The translations under genes were made by a program, and so were the position numbers. The notes beneath the pieces are model-generated. The model was not told where the DNA came from. It did not search any database and worked only from the letters and a program-made list of their open reading frames with translations. From NCBI GenBank assembly GCA_964510375.1, contig CAZEBR010000023.1, forward strand, positions 1 to 27,247: 27,247 nucleotides of DNA, read 5' to 3'. Source of the stretch: CAYLJV01 sp964510375. GTDB taxonomy: Archaea > Hadarchaeota > Hadarchaeia > Hadarchaeales > JAGGTB01. Below are positions 1 to 8,060 of the stretch, in pieces (position 1 is the stretch's first letter; every line of letters starts with the position of its first letter).

Positions 1-173
1 ATATAGAGGAGGGCGAGCTCGAGCTTATGGTCGACGATTCGGAGCTTGAGGATCGAAAGGGGGACTGGGAACCTCCGGAACCCAAGTTCAAGAAGGGCTA
101 CTTGGGAGTTTACTCTCAGATGGTCGGGTCAGCGGCGAATGGAGCTGTTTTGAATGGGAATGACGATAGCTGA
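1..173 (+). CDS. ilvD: Dihydroxy-acid dehydratase, C-terminal end (partial)
   Basis: Only the last 56 codons are in the window (first complete codon at 3, stop TGA at 171-173). The tail carries the pattern of the IlvD C-terminus: acidic residues before WEPPEPKFKKGYL, then VYSQMVGSAANGAVL. IlvD removes water from 2,3-dihydroxy acids to give the 2-oxoacid precursors of valine, leucine and isoleucine, and is an iron-sulfur enzyme. The gene overlaps the following leuC by 20 bases, so the two are probably co-transcribed and translationally coupled, which fits their shared pathway. The identification rests on the tail only; the catalytic part and the iron-sulfur cysteines lie outside the window. 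Confidence 0.85.
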   Translation, partial: IEEGELELMVDDSELEDRKGDWEPPEPKFKKGYLGVYSQMVGSAANGAVLNGNDDS

Positions 174-1359
174 AAAGATACTCTCGGAAAAGTCCGGCAG
201 GGATGAAGTGAGTCCCGGCGACGTCGTCAACGCGGAGATAGACAGCGCGATGGCCAACGACTTGACCGCTCCTTTGACGGTGGATGCCCTGGAGGATGCG
301 GGTTTAGAGGAAGTTTGGGACCCGGATAAGATAGTTCTAGTTTTCGATCATCAGGCTCCCCCGACGACGATAGACGCGGCCGAGGATCAGGCCGATCTGA
401 GGGAATTCGCAGAGAGCCGAGGAATCTCGAACGTTTACGGCAAGTCCGAGGGAGTTTGCCATCAGATCATGATGGAAAGGGGTCATGTCCTTCCGAGCCA
501 ACTCGTGGTTGGGGCGGACTCGCACACCTGTACGTACGGCGCCTTGGGTGCCTTCTCCACAGGTATAGGATCCACGGACATGGCGGCCGTCTTTTCGGAA
601 GGTGAGTTATGGTTTAAAGTTCCGGAAACCATGAAGTTCAGAATCACGAATGAACTGCCCGAACTGGTGATGCCCAAGGATCTAGTCCTCAAGTTCGCGG
701 GCGACATCGGTGCAGACGGGGCCACCTACATGTCGATGGAGTTTACAGGTCCCGGTATGGAGAGTATCAGCGTACCGGGCCGAATGTCTATATGCAATAT
801 GGGAATAGAGATGGGCGCAAAGACCGCTATAGTTCCGCCCGATGAAAAGACGGAGGAGTACGTTGAAGGAAGGAGCGACCGGGATTCTTCCCTGACGCTT
901 CCGGATGCTGATGCCGATTATGTCGGGGAGNNNNNNNNNNNNNNNNNNNNNNNNNNNNNNNNNNNNNNNNNNNNNNNNNNNNNNNNNNNNNNNNNNNNNN
1001 NNNNNNNTAGGTTGGAGGACCTTTCTATCGCCGCCGACATTCTGGAGGGTAGAGAGGTGGACGAGGATGTAAGGATGCTAGTAGCGCCGGCTTCACAGAT
1101 GGTTTACAAGGATGCTCTGGAGACGGGCGTGATAGAAAAGCTAGTGGATGCCGGAGCAACGATTCAACCCCCGGGTTGCACGACCTGCTGGGGTGGTCAT
1201 CTCGGAATTTTGGCGGCCGGAGAAGCATGCATATCTTCTTCAAATCGAAATTTCAGAGGTAGAATGGGAAGTCCCGAGGCAGAAATTTACTTGGGCTCCC
1301 CCGCCACCGTCGCCGCCTCGGCGATCGAGGGCAAAATCACCAGCGCGAGGGAGATATAA
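154..1359 (+). CDS. leuC: 3-isopropylmalate/citramalate dehydratase large subunit (LeuC-type), with assembly gap
   Basis: This is the large subunit of the aconitase-superfamily isomerase that converts 2-isopropylmalate to 3-isopropylmalate, and probably also citramalate to 3-methylmalate. Family marks seen are GADSHTCTYGALGAFSTGIGSTD near residue 125, a CTTC pair near residue 345, and SNRNFRGRMGSPEAEIYLGSP near the end. ATG 154 gives the usual MGMTIAEKIL start; ATG 160 is the alternative. The stop overlaps the leuD start by one base (TAATG). A 77-N gap removes the segment that should hold the first cluster cysteine (GTCTNG in the paralogue at 24425-25681). The flanks stay in frame. The CTTC motif differs from CGPC in the paralogue. 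Leucine/isoleucine function is inferred from neighbours ilvD, leuB, leuA and cimA; homoaconitase is the main alternative. Confidence 0.88.
   Translation: MGMTIAEKILSEKSGRDEVSPGDVVNAEIDSAMANDLTAPLTVDALEDAGLEEVWDPDKIVLVFDHQAPPTTIDAAEDQADLREFAESRGISNVYGKSEGVCHQIMMERGHVLPSQLVVGADSHTCTYGALGAFSTGIGSTDMAAVFSEGELWFKVPETMKFRITNELPELVMPKDLVLKFAGDIGADGATYMSMEFTGPGMESISVPGRMSICNMGIEMGAKTAIVPPDEKTEEYVEGRSDRDSSLTLPDADADYVGEXXXXXXXXXXXXXXXXXXXXXXXXXXRLEDLSIAADILEGREVDEDVRMLVAPASQMVYKDALETGVIEKLVDAGATIQPPGCTTCWGGHLGILAAGEACISSSNRNFRGRMGSPEAEIYLGSPATVAASAIEGKITSAREI
931..1007. other. Assembly gap (77 N) inside leuC
   Basis: Seventy-seven undetermined bases, counted as 25 to 26 codons. The paralogous large subunit has about 44 residues between the matching flanks (YEE and RLSDL), so the true gap is probably near 130 bases rather than 77. 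Confidence 0.95.
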
Positions 1360-1835
1360 TGGCCAAGGTTTGGACATTTGGCGATGACGTTTCGACCGAT
1401 CTGATTATTCCCGGGAGATATCTCATAGACAGGGCTCCCGAAAAGCTGGCGGAGCACGCCATGGAGGGAGCGGACCCCGACTTTGCGGACGAGGTGGAGG
1501 ACGGTGATGTTATAGTTGCCGGTAAAAACTTTGGTTGCGGGTCGAGCAGGGAGCACGCCCCGATAGCCCTCAAAGCTGCGGGCATCTCGTGCATTGTTGC
1601 CGAGTCCTTTGCTAGGATATTCTACCGAAATGCCATAAATCAGGGTATACCACTTCTAACCCTGGAGAATGCGAGGGAGAAGTTTGATGATGGCGACGAG
1701 ATAAGTGTGGACTGGAGGGAGGGCGAGGTAGAAAACTTAAAAAGGGGGAAAACCTACGAGACGGAATCGATGCCTTCCTTGCTTGAGAAAATCGTAGATT
1801 CCGGTGGACTGATGCGGTACTTGGAAAGGGATTGA
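1359..1835 (+). CDS. leuD: 3-isopropylmalate/citramalate dehydratase small subunit (LeuD-type)
   Basis: This is a 158-residue swivelling subunit that pairs with LeuC to form the substrate-binding half of the isomerase. Family marks are GDDVSTDLIIPGRYL near residues 8-22, GKNFGCGSSREHAP near 55-68, and FARIFYRNAINQGIP near 84-98. Length is normal for archaeal LeuD. The loop after GRY reads YLID. In characterised methanogen enzymes this loop separates homoaconitase (YLRT) from isopropylmalate isomerase, and the lack of the Arg here argues against homoaconitase. ATG overlaps the leuC stop, so translation is probably coupled. The paralogue at 23911-24423 has YKFK in the same loop, so the two pairs probably differ in substrate. 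Confidence 0.88.
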   Translation: MAKVWTFGDDVSTDLIIPGRYLIDRAPEKLAEHAMEGADPDFADEVEDGDVIVAGKNFGCGSSREHAPIALKAAGISCIVAESFARIFYRNAINQGIPLLTLENAREKFDDGDEISVDWREGEVENLKRGKTYETESMPSLLEKIVDSGGLMRYLERD

Positions 1836-1959
1836 GGTTTGATTGATGCCAAAAATTTCGTTGAGCCGAAATTCGCCCAAGGATTTAATTACCAAAAGCT
1901 AGATGTTTTCCTTTAGCAAGAAATTCACCACATAATGTTTAGATATCTGAGTGATTTGA

Positions 1960-2943
1960 ATGGCAAAGTCTAAGCCCGAAGTAAAAAAGAAATCCCAGCA
2001 GGAATCCCAGCAGGAATCGGAGGAGGAATCGGCGGAAGTGGCCGAAAAGTGTCCCGAGTGTGGAAGCACGAAAGTTGTCAGGGATTATCAGAAAAGCGCC
2101 GTCGTTTGCGGTAAGTGCGGTTGTATAGTGAAGGACGAGATAAAGGATCGAGGTCCTGAATGGAGGGCCTTCAACCAGGAACAGAGGGAAAACCGGAGCC
2201 GTGGCGGAGCCCCAATGACATATACTATCCACGATAAGGGCCTTTCTACAAAGATCGACTGGCGAAACAGAGATGGCCGTGGCAAGAATCTTTCTCCCGA
2301 AAGAAGGTCGCAGATGCACCGTCTAAGAAAGTGGCAGCGAAGGGCCAAAGTTTCCAATGCTGACGAGCGAAACCTCGCTTATGCCCTTTCCGAGTTGGAC
2401 AGGATGTCCTCACAGCTTGGTCTTCCGAAGAAGGTTGTGGAGACGGCTGCCGTCATATACCGTGAGGCGGTGGACGAGGACCTCATCAGGGGAAGATCTA
2501 TAGAAGGTGTTTCTTCCGCGGCACTATATGCGGGATGCAGAAAGTGCCAGGTTCCCCGGACCCTCGAGGAGATAGCGGAGGCCTCAAGGGTCGATAAGAA
2601 GGAGATAAGCCGTAGTTACAGGTTCATTTCGAGAGAGTTGGACATACATCTGACCCCCACGAACCCGGTGTTCTTCGTCTCGAGATTCGGCAGCGAGCTG
2701 GACATTTCCGGCGAGACGCGAACCGAAGCCATAGATATCATAAAGAAGGCGAAGGAGAAGAAATTGACTTCAGGGCGGGGCCCGACCGGTATTGCTGCGG
2801 CGGCTATCTACGTTGCGAGCGTCATGACTGGCGAAAGAAGAACCCAGAGGGAGACAGCCGAGGTCGCCAACGTCACAGAGGTCACGGTAAGAAACAGGTA
2901 CAAGGAACTTGTTGAGGAGCTGGAACTCAACGTAGATATATAA
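1960..2943 (+). CDS. tfb: Transcription initiation factor B (TFB)
   Basis: TFB bridges TBP on the TATA box and RNA polymerase during archaeal transcription initiation. The 327-residue protein has an N-terminal extension of Gln, Glu and Ser repeats (residues 10-25, from 12-bp DNA repeats of the CAGCAG type), then a zinc ribbon (C31, C34, C50, C53), the linker with EWRAFNQEQ, and two cyclin-fold repeats from about 120 to the end, each with the Gly/Ala-rich AAAIYVAS-type helix. Length is normal for the family. It lies 124 bases after leuD and 92 bases before leuB on the same strand, so a general transcription factor sits inside an amino-acid block. Archaea may have several TFBs; whether this one is general or specialised cannot be told here. 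Confidence 0.95.
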   Translation: MAKSKPEVKKKSQQESQQESEEESAEVAEKCPECGSTKVVRDYQKSAVVCGKCGCIVKDEIKDRGPEWRAFNQEQRENRSRGGAPMTYTIHDKGLSTKIDWRNRDGRGKNLSPERRSQMHRLRKWQRRAKVSNADERNLAYALSELDRMSSQLGLPKKVVETAAVIYREAVDEDLIRGRSIEGVSSAALYAGCRKCQVPRTLEEIAEASRVDKKEISRSYRFISRELDIHLTPTNPVFFVSRFGSELDISGETRTEAIDIIKKAKEKKLTSGRGPTGIAAAAIYVASVMTGERRTQRETAEVANVTEVTVRNRYKELVEELELNVDI

Positions 2944-2957
2944 AGGCCTCATCTCCG

Positions 2958-2975
2958 ATCTTTATTTTATTTTCT
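2958..2975 (+). terminator. T-rich terminator after TFB
   Basis: Three T runs separated by single A residues (TTTATTTTATTTT) start 16 bases after the TFB stop. Archaeal polymerases terminate on such T-rich stretches without needing a hairpin. Confidence 0.45.
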
Positions 2976-2995
2976 GCGCGTGGTCATTGGTAGGA

Positions 2996-3004
2996 CTTAA
3001 AAAA
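2996..3004 (+). promoter_or_regulatory. Probable TATA box of leuB
   Basis: CTTAAAAAA lies about 36 bases before the leuB ATG. Initiation about 25 bases downstream would leave a short leader containing the Shine-Dalgarno-like GAGGAG at 3025-3030. This suggests leuB has its own promoter, separate from TFB. Confidence 0.5.
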
Positions 3005-3035
3005 TGGATTTGGTTATTAACTGTGAGGAGAAAGC

Positions 3036-4163
3036 ATGGCTCATGAAATAGCAGTCATACCGGGTGACGGTATAGGTCCCGAGATAGTTCAAGAGGGTTT
3101 GAAGGTCTTGAGGGCCGCCGAGGATTCAGTTAACGGATTTAGCTTGGATGTCGAAGAGTTTCCCTACGGGTCTGATCATTATCTCGAGACCGACGAGCTG
3201 TTGCCGGAAGAGGGTTTGGATAGGATATCCGAAAAGGATGCTATTTATCTCGGAGCCTTGGGTGATCCACGGGTCCCGACCGGCGTCCTGGAGCAGGGTA
3301 TACTATTGAAACTCAGATTTTACTTCGATCAGTATATAAATCTCAGGCCCATCAAGCTCTATCCGAGCATTTCCTGTCCTCTTTCCGACAAAAGCCCGGA
3401 GGACGTAGATTTTTACGTGGTCAGAGAGAATACCGAGGACTTCTACGCGGCTCTCGGTGGCAGGGCCAAGGGTAGGACCGAAGAGAGCTTGGAGATTTCC
3501 CGTTCCATTTACGAGGCGAAATTTGACTTGGATATAGATGTAGAGGGGGATGAACTGGCTTATCAGATTGGTGTAGTCAGCCGGAAGGGAGCCGAGAGGG
3601 CGATAAGGTATGCCTTTGATTTAACGGAGAGCAAGGGCAGGGAGCGTCTGACATCCGTGGACAAGGCGAACGTCCTTTCTAACATCTACGGTCTCTGGAG
3701 GGAGGTTTTTGAGGACGTGGCGGAGGAGTATCCTGACATAGAAACGGAATTCGCCTTCGTGGATGCCGTGACCATGTATTTCGTTAAGAATCCAGAATGG
3801 TACGATGTCGTGGTCACCCCGAACATGTTCGGGGATATAATCACCGATTTGGGTGCGATGATTCAGGGCGGGCTCGGTCTAGCCCCGGGCGGCAATATAA
3901 ACCCCGAGGGGGTCAGCATGTTTGAACCCATTCACGGGTCTGCGCCTAAGTACAAGGGTGAAAATGTCGTAAATCCCATAGCTACCATACTCGCGGGTGA
4001 GATGATGGCTAGGGAGTTGGATGAGGAAGAAGCGGCAGACAGGATAGATGAGGCGGTTAGAGATGTTCTGAGAGATGGGGAGGTTCGGACGAGGGACATC
4101 GGCGGAGATTCCACGACCTCCGAAGTCGGAGATGCTATCGCCGAGAAAGTGAGAGAACTTTGA
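3036..4163 (+). CDS. leuB: 3-isopropylmalate dehydrogenase family protein (LeuB-like)
   Basis: This 375-residue beta-decarboxylating dehydrogenase oxidises 3-isopropylmalate, and probably 3-methylmalate of the citramalate route, to the 2-oxoacid. Marks seen are IPGDGIGPEI at 8-17, the substrate-binding arginine region LLKLRFYFDQYINLRP, VVRENTEDFYAA, the metal-binding GDIITDLGAMIQGGLG, and EPIHGSAPKY. GAG GAG five bases before ATG 3036 supports the start. After HGSAP the residues are Lys-Tyr, the pair that in isocitrate dehydrogenase goes with NADP, whereas classical LeuB has Asp-Ile and uses NAD. Tartrate or D-malate dehydrogenase is an alternative within this subfamily, but leuC, leuD, leuA and cimA nearby favour branched-chain synthesis. 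Confidence 0.8.
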   Translation: MAHEIAVIPGDGIGPEIVQEGLKVLRAAEDSVNGFSLDVEEFPYGSDHYLETDELLPEEGLDRISEKDAIYLGALGDPRVPTGVLEQGILLKLRFYFDQYINLRPIKLYPSISCPLSDKSPEDVDFYVVRENTEDFYAALGGRAKGRTEESLEISRSIYEAKFDLDIDVEGDELAYQIGVVSRKGAERAIRYAFDLTESKGRERLTSVDKANVLSNIYGLWREVFEDVAEEYPDIETEFAFVDAVTMYFVKNPEWYDVVVTPNMFGDIITDLGAMIQGGLGLAPGGNINPEGVSMFEPIHGSAPKYKGENVVNPIATILAGEMMARELDEEEAADRIDEAVRDVLRDGEVRTRDIGGDSTTSEVGDAIAEKVREL

Positions 4164-4300
4164 AAGATACATCCGGGAGTTCCTTTTCGGGGACTTTTGC
4201 GAAGCTTTATACTCTACAAAACAGATTTAGTTTCTGAACCAAAAGTAGTCTTGGAGTTAGTCAATGAGCATCAAACTCAATATTCTTGAGGAGAGAAAGA

Positions 4301-4465
4301 ATGGAATGTCCAGATTGTGACGAATGTGGAAGAGAAATGGAATACTGGGAAAGTTTGCAGGTTTGCTACTGTAAAAGATGTAGCAAGATCTACGATCCCA
4401 ATCAGGACGAGTACTGGTATACCGATAAGGAAGACGAAGAAGAGGAAGAAGACGAGGAAGAATAA
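4301..4465 (+). CDS. Small zinc-ribbon-like protein with acidic tail
   Basis: A 54-codon gene. The protein begins MECPDCDECG and has a second cysteine group at VCYCKRC (residues 21-27), so six cysteines in C-x2-C-x2-C and C-x-C-x2-C groups could bind one zinc ion. A Tyr/Trp-rich stretch follows (residues 31-40), and the last 14 residues are nearly all Glu and Asp. GAGGAGAG lies about six bases before the ATG, and a possible TATA (TTTATACT, about 4205) lies upstream. It stands alone between leuB and the convergent leuA. I do not recognise a family beyond small archaeal zinc ribbons. Ordered cysteine spacing, a good ribosome site and the halophile-like tail support a real gene. Confidence 0.68.
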   Translation: MECPDCDECGREMEYWESLQVCYCKRCSKIYDPNQDEYWYTDKEDEEEEEDEEE

Positions 4466-4535
4466 GTTTATTTTCGGGAGTAGGTTCCTTTTGTTTCCCG
4501 ATTTCTGAATCTTTCAGCCTCTTCCGGAGTAGATG

Positions 4536-4540
4536 TTTTT
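4536..4540 (+). terminator. Oligo-T terminator after the zinc-ribbon gene
   Basis: A TTTTT run in the convergent spacer 71 bases after the zinc-ribbon stop, with further T-rich stretches before it (TTTATTTT at about 4467, CCTTTTGTTT at about 4487). Confidence 0.35.
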
Positions 4541-4575
4541 CTATCCTATTTCTTCCAGAGAGGTCTCGGGAAGGT

Positions 4576-4581
4576 AAAAAA
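4576..4581 (-). terminator. Oligo-T terminator after leuA
   Basis: Six A residues on the plus strand form a T6 run on the minus strand, six bases after the leuA stop codon. This is the expected position for an archaeal T-run terminator. Confidence 0.45.
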
Positions 4582-4586
4582 TAGAT

Positions 4587-6143
4587 TTACTCCTCTTCCT
4601 GACCGGCGAAGTACTGGTTGATCCCGTTTACCATTGCTTCGACGCTAGCGAGCACCACGTCGTCCCTTACTCCCTTCGCGATGTAGAGGTTGTTGTCCTT
4701 ATCCTCCAGTTTCACTGTCACGTCCGCCAGCGCGTCGCTTCCGCCAGTTATGGCGTCCAGGTGGTATTCCTTCAAGTTAAGGGTCGCAATTTCGCTCATA
4801 AGGTTGCGGAGGGCTTTTATCGCCGCGTCAACGGGTCCTACACCTGTTGCGGATCCCACGCGTTCTTCTCCTTTGAACGAAAGCTTTACCGAGGACGTCG
4901 GCGTTACCGTGTTTCCCGTAGTCACGGTAGCCTCCAGAAGTTCCACGGCTTTGTCTTCCTCCGGCATGGTCCCGATAGTGCTCTCTATTATCGCTCTGAG
5001 GTCGGCGTCAGTAATGGACTTCCCTTTGTCTCCTAGATCCTTAAGGCGTTCCGTGATGTCTCCAAGCTGTTCCTCGGTAGCATCGATGTCCAGTTCCTCA
5101 AGCTGCCTCTGCACCGATTTCTTTCCTGCGTGCTTTCCCATAGTTATCCTTCGGTGGTGACCTACCATCTCCGGCGACAGCGCTTCGTAAGTTCCCGCGG
5201 ACTTCATAATCCCGTGAACGTGTATCCCCGATTCGTGTGCAAAGGCGTTGTCCCCAACTATGGCCTTGTTTGGGGGGACCGAAATTCCGGTGATTCTCTC
5301 CAAGAGGCTGGACGTGTTCACCATGGCCTCGGTCTTTATTCCCGATTTTATATTGTAGAGCAATCTCAGCGTCATGACCACTTCTTCCAGCGAGGCGTTT
5401 CCCGCCCGCTCTCCAAGCCCGTTTACGGCCACGTGTATCTGTTCGGCGCCTCCTTCAACGGCGGCTACCGAGTTTGACGTAGCGAGGCCGAAGTCGTCGT
5501 GACAGTGGACGCTGATGGGTATATTCACGATTTCTCCAATTTCCTGGGCTAGGTTCTTCATAGCCGGCGGGGTTCCTATCCCGACAGTGTCGGGAATGTT
5601 TATTCTGTCCGCCCCGGCTTCCTCGACTTTTTCGTAAATTTTCTTCAGATAATTCAGTTCGGTCCTGGTCGCGTCCTCGGCCGAGAATTCCACCGTTACC
5701 CCGTGGTCTTTGGCCATCTCCACGGATTCTACGGCCTTTCGGAGTGCCTCTTCCTTGGTCAGTTCAAGTTTTTCGTCCAGGTGTATATCCGAGGTCGCTA
5801 TGAAGACATGGATGGAATCGGGATCGCATTCCATTGCGATTTCAATATCCTCTTCCGAACATCTGGAGAGGACGCACGTCTCGGGTTCCAGGTCCTGTTC
5901 GGATATCATCTTCACCGATTTTTTCTCCCCTTTCGAGACGACTGGAAATCCGGCTTCTATTACGTCCACCTTGAGCTCTTCAAGCTGCCGGGCAATCCTA
6001 ACTTTCTGATCGGGAGTAAAGGATACTCCCGGTGTCTGTTCCCCATCCCTAAGGGTGGTATCGAATATTTTGACTTCTTCCGGCGCGTTCAGGCTACTAG
6101 TGTATTTTTCCATGAAGTCGGTTACGTATTTTTTTCCGCTCAT
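4587..6143 (-). CDS. leuA: 2-isopropylmalate synthase
   Basis: LeuA condenses acetyl-CoA with 2-oxoisovalerate, the first committed step to leucine. The 518-residue protein has the catalytic TIM barrel starting with FDTTLRDGEQTPGVSF (about residues 27-42), the metal ligands in VHCHDDFG, and the GLGERAGNASLEEV motif. After a linker with HESGIHVHGIMK and the GKHAGKKS motif comes the C-terminal LeuA regulatory domain from about residue 390, ending VLASVEAMVNGINQYF; this domain usually gives feedback control by the end product. ATG follows directly on the divergent promoter region shared with cimA. The 2-oxoacid actually used is not certain: homocitrate synthase is related, but the full regulatory domain favours LeuA. 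Confidence 0.88.
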   Translation of the reverse strand: MSGKKYVTDFMEKYTSSLNAPEEVKIFDTTLRDGEQTPGVSFTPDQKVRIARQLEELKVDVIEAGFPVVSKGEKKSVKMISEQDLEPETCVLSRCSEEDIEIAMECDPDSIHVFIATSDIHLDEKLELTKEEALRKAVESVEMAKDHGVTVEFSAEDATRTELNYLKKIYEKVEEAGADRINIPDTVGIGTPPAMKNLAQEIGEIVNIPISVHCHDDFGLATSNSVAAVEGGAEQIHVAVNGLGERAGNASLEEVVMTLRLLYNIKSGIKTEAMVNTSSLLERITGISVPPNKAIVGDNAFAHESGIHVHGIMKSAGTYEALSPEMVGHHRRITMGKHAGKKSVQRQLEELDIDATEEQLGDITERLKDLGDKGKSITDADLRAIIESTIGTMPEEDKAVELLEATVTTGNTVTPTSSVKLSFKGEERVGSATGVGPVDAAIKALRNLMSEIATLNLKEYHLDAITGGSDALADVTVKLEDKDNNLYIAKGVRDDVVLASVEAMVNGINQYFAGQEEE

Positions 6144-6216
6144 GCTTCAACCAAATTTATTAAGTAATAGTTGGTGGTTAAATACCTAAGTAATTAATAG
6201 GAATGTGGCGGTTCAT
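6144..6216. promoter_or_regulatory. Divergent promoter region between leuA and cimA
   Basis: A 73-base AT-rich spacer between two divergent starts. On the plus strand GGTTAAATAC (6176-6185) is a TATA-like element centred about 27 bases before 6208, which fits a leaderless or nearly leaderless cimA. On the minus strand the complement of AAATTTATTAAG (6153-6164) can serve leuA. Close TATA elements imply joint regulation of the leucine and isoleucine entry steps. Confidence 0.5.
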
Positions 6217-7722
6217 ATGGTGAGCAAGAGAATAAACGTTTTTGATACGACTTTGCGGGACGGAGAACAGACTCCGGGCATAGCGCTGTCCCCACAGGAA
6301 AAGTTGGATATAGCCAAGAAATTGGACGAACTCGGCGTCGATGCTATCGAGGCTGGGTCGGCGATGACCTCCGAGGGCGAAAGAGAGGGGATTAAAAAGG
6401 TCACAAACGAGGGATTAAATGCCGAGATTAGCAGCTACTGCCGGGGAGTTAAATCCGACATAGATGAGGCGCTTGATTGTGATGTGGACGCGGTTCACCT
6501 CGTGATGCCCACTTCCGACCTCCATATAGAAAAGAAGCTCGGAAGATCCAGAAAGGAGGTAAAGGAGATGGGTAGGGAGACGGCAAGGTACGCTTTGGAT
6601 CATGGTCTGACCGTGGAGTTTTCCGCCGAGGATGCCACGCGTGCCGACCGGGATTTTCTGAAGGATATATTGAACGTGGGCGTGGAGGAGGGTGCGGAAC
6701 GACTCTGTATCTGCGATACGGTCGGGATGATGATGCCCGAGCAGATTTACGATTTGTTCTCCGAGATTACCTCCGAGTTTGACGTCCCCGTGTCGGCACA
6801 TTGTCATGATGACTTTGGGGTCGCGGTCGCGAACACCCTAGCGGCGATAAGGGCTGGGGCCAGAGAGATGCACGTTACTATAAATGGTCTCGGCGAAAGA
6901 GCGGGCAATGCTGCCCTAGAAGAGGTTGCTCTGGCGCTTTCCGAGTTTTACGAGTACGAGACCGGCATAAATCTCGAACTCCTTTACGAAGTGTCCCAAC
7001 TCGTGGAGGAATACGCGGGTATACCGATTTCCCCCACCAAGGCCGTGGTGGGTGACAATGCATTCGCTCACGAGGCGGGAATTCACACTCACGGAGTGAT
7101 TTCGGAGGCAACCACCTACGAGCCGGTCGCCCCGGAAGAGGTGGGGCAGAAGAGGAGACTGGTTTTCGGAAAACACACCGGGCGACACGCCGTCGAAAGC
7201 GAGCTGGAAATGAGGGGACTCGAGGCTGATGAGGATCAGGTCGAAGAAATATTCCAGAGGGTCAAGAAACTCGGCGAGCGGGGAAAGCTGATCACCGATG
7301 CGGAATGGAGCAAGATAGTGGACGAGGTCATGGGAAGGAGCTTGGAGGACCTGGTAGAGCTACAGGAGCTGACCGTCACCAGCGGGGATAACGTCATGCC
7401 GACCGCCTCGGTCAAAGTCAGGTACAAGGATAAGGAGTTCGTGGAGGCTGGTGTCGGCGTCGGACCCGTGGACGCGGCAATAAGTGCGGTCAGAAAGGTG
7501 GTCGAGGGGATATCGAATATAAGTCTCGAGGAGTATCATGTCGACGCGATTTCCGGCGGTACTGATGCGATGGTCGACGTCGTGGTAAAGCTGACCGATG
7601 GAAAGCGCATAATAGACGCCCGCGGGTCGAACGAAGATATTATAAAAGCAAGCGTACAGGCAATGCTTAATGGCGTGAATCGTTTATTGTGGGACGAAAG
7701 GATCTCTGAAGAAGGTGATTAA
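6217..7722 (+). CDS. cimA: (R)-citramalate synthase
   Basis: CimA condenses acetyl-CoA with pyruvate to (R)-citramalate, giving 2-oxobutyrate for isoleucine without threonine. The 501-residue protein has FDTTLRDGEQTPGIALS at the N-terminus, then IEAGSAMTSEGEREGIK and GLNAEISSYCRG, which resemble the characterised Methanocaldococcus enzyme much more than LeuA does. Metal ligands are in SAHCHDDFG. GLGERAGNAALEEV, HEAGIHTHG and the C-terminal regulatory domain are present. ATG 6217 is chosen; GTG 6205 in frame is possible and adds four residues. No clear ribosome site is seen, consistent with a leaderless message. The stop is directly followed by the aIF1A ATG. Homocitrate-type activity is less likely. 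Confidence 0.85.
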   Translation: MVSKRINVFDTTLRDGEQTPGIALSPQEKLDIAKKLDELGVDAIEAGSAMTSEGEREGIKKVTNEGLNAEISSYCRGVKSDIDEALDCDVDAVHLVMPTSDLHIEKKLGRSRKEVKEMGRETARYALDHGLTVEFSAEDATRADRDFLKDILNVGVEEGAERLCICDTVGMMMPEQIYDLFSEITSEFDVPVSAHCHDDFGVAVANTLAAIRAGAREMHVTINGLGERAGNAALEEVALALSEFYEYETGINLELLYEVSQLVEEYAGIPISPTKAVVGDNAFAHEAGIHTHGVISEATTYEPVAPEEVGQKRRLVFGKHTGRHAVESELEMRGLEADEDQVEEIFQRVKKLGERGKLITDAEWSKIVDEVMGRSLEDLVELQELTVTSGDNVMPTASVKVRYKDKEFVEAGVGVGPVDAAISAVRKVVEGISNISLEEYHVDAISGGTDAMVDVVVKLTDGKRIIDARGSNEDIIKASVQAMLNGVNRLLWDERISEEGD

Positions 7723-8031
7723 ATGGCCAAGGATGAAGAACCATCACTTGAAGAGCGTATAAACAACCTGCGTCTCCCGGACGACGACGAGGTCTTCGGC
7801 GTGGTCGAGAATTCGATGGGGTCCGGCCACATGAAGGTCAGGTGTAAGGACGGAAACACTAGGGTATGCCGAATACCCGGCAGACTCCACAAGCGAGTCT
7901 GGATCAGGGAGGACGATGTCGTGATCGTCGAGCCCTGGCAGGTCGAGAGCGACGAGAAGGGAGACATAGTTTACAGGTACACTCAAACTCAAGTGAACTG
8001 GTTGAGAAAGGAAGGTATTTGGGACGAGTAA
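7723..8031 (+). CDS. eif1A: Translation initiation factor 1A (aIF1A)
   Basis: aIF1A binds the ribosomal A site and helps choose the start codon. The 102-residue protein has an acidic N-terminal tail, then the S1/OB fold: EVFGVVENSMGSGHMKVRCKDG, RVCRIPGRLHKRVWIREDDVVIVEPW, typical of archaeal and eukaryotic IF1A. The ATG directly follows the cimA TAA, with GGTGA five bases upstream inside cimA, so it is probably expressed at least partly from the cimA transcript. In many archaea aIF1A is followed by a RIO1 kinase gene and then the KH gene; here the RIO1 gene is absent from between them. Confidence 0.95.
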   Translation: MAKDEEPSLEERINNLRLPDDDEVFGVVENSMGSGHMKVRCKDGNTRVCRIPGRLHKRVWIREDDVVIVEPWQVESDEKGDIVYRYTQTQVNWLRKEGIWDE

Positions 8032-8060
8032 ATGTCGTTTTAGAGGTATTTCATCGTTCT

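Noticed and set aside
1008..1010. TAG right after the N gap in leuC, which looks like a stop.
   Set aside because: It is out of frame; the gene reads AGG from 1009 and continues with normal LeuC sequence.
4317..4508. Basic 63-residue frame overlapping the zinc-ribbon gene.
   Set aside because: It is a shadow frame: Lys/Arg-rich where the real frame is Glu/Asp-rich, and it lacks a ribosome site.
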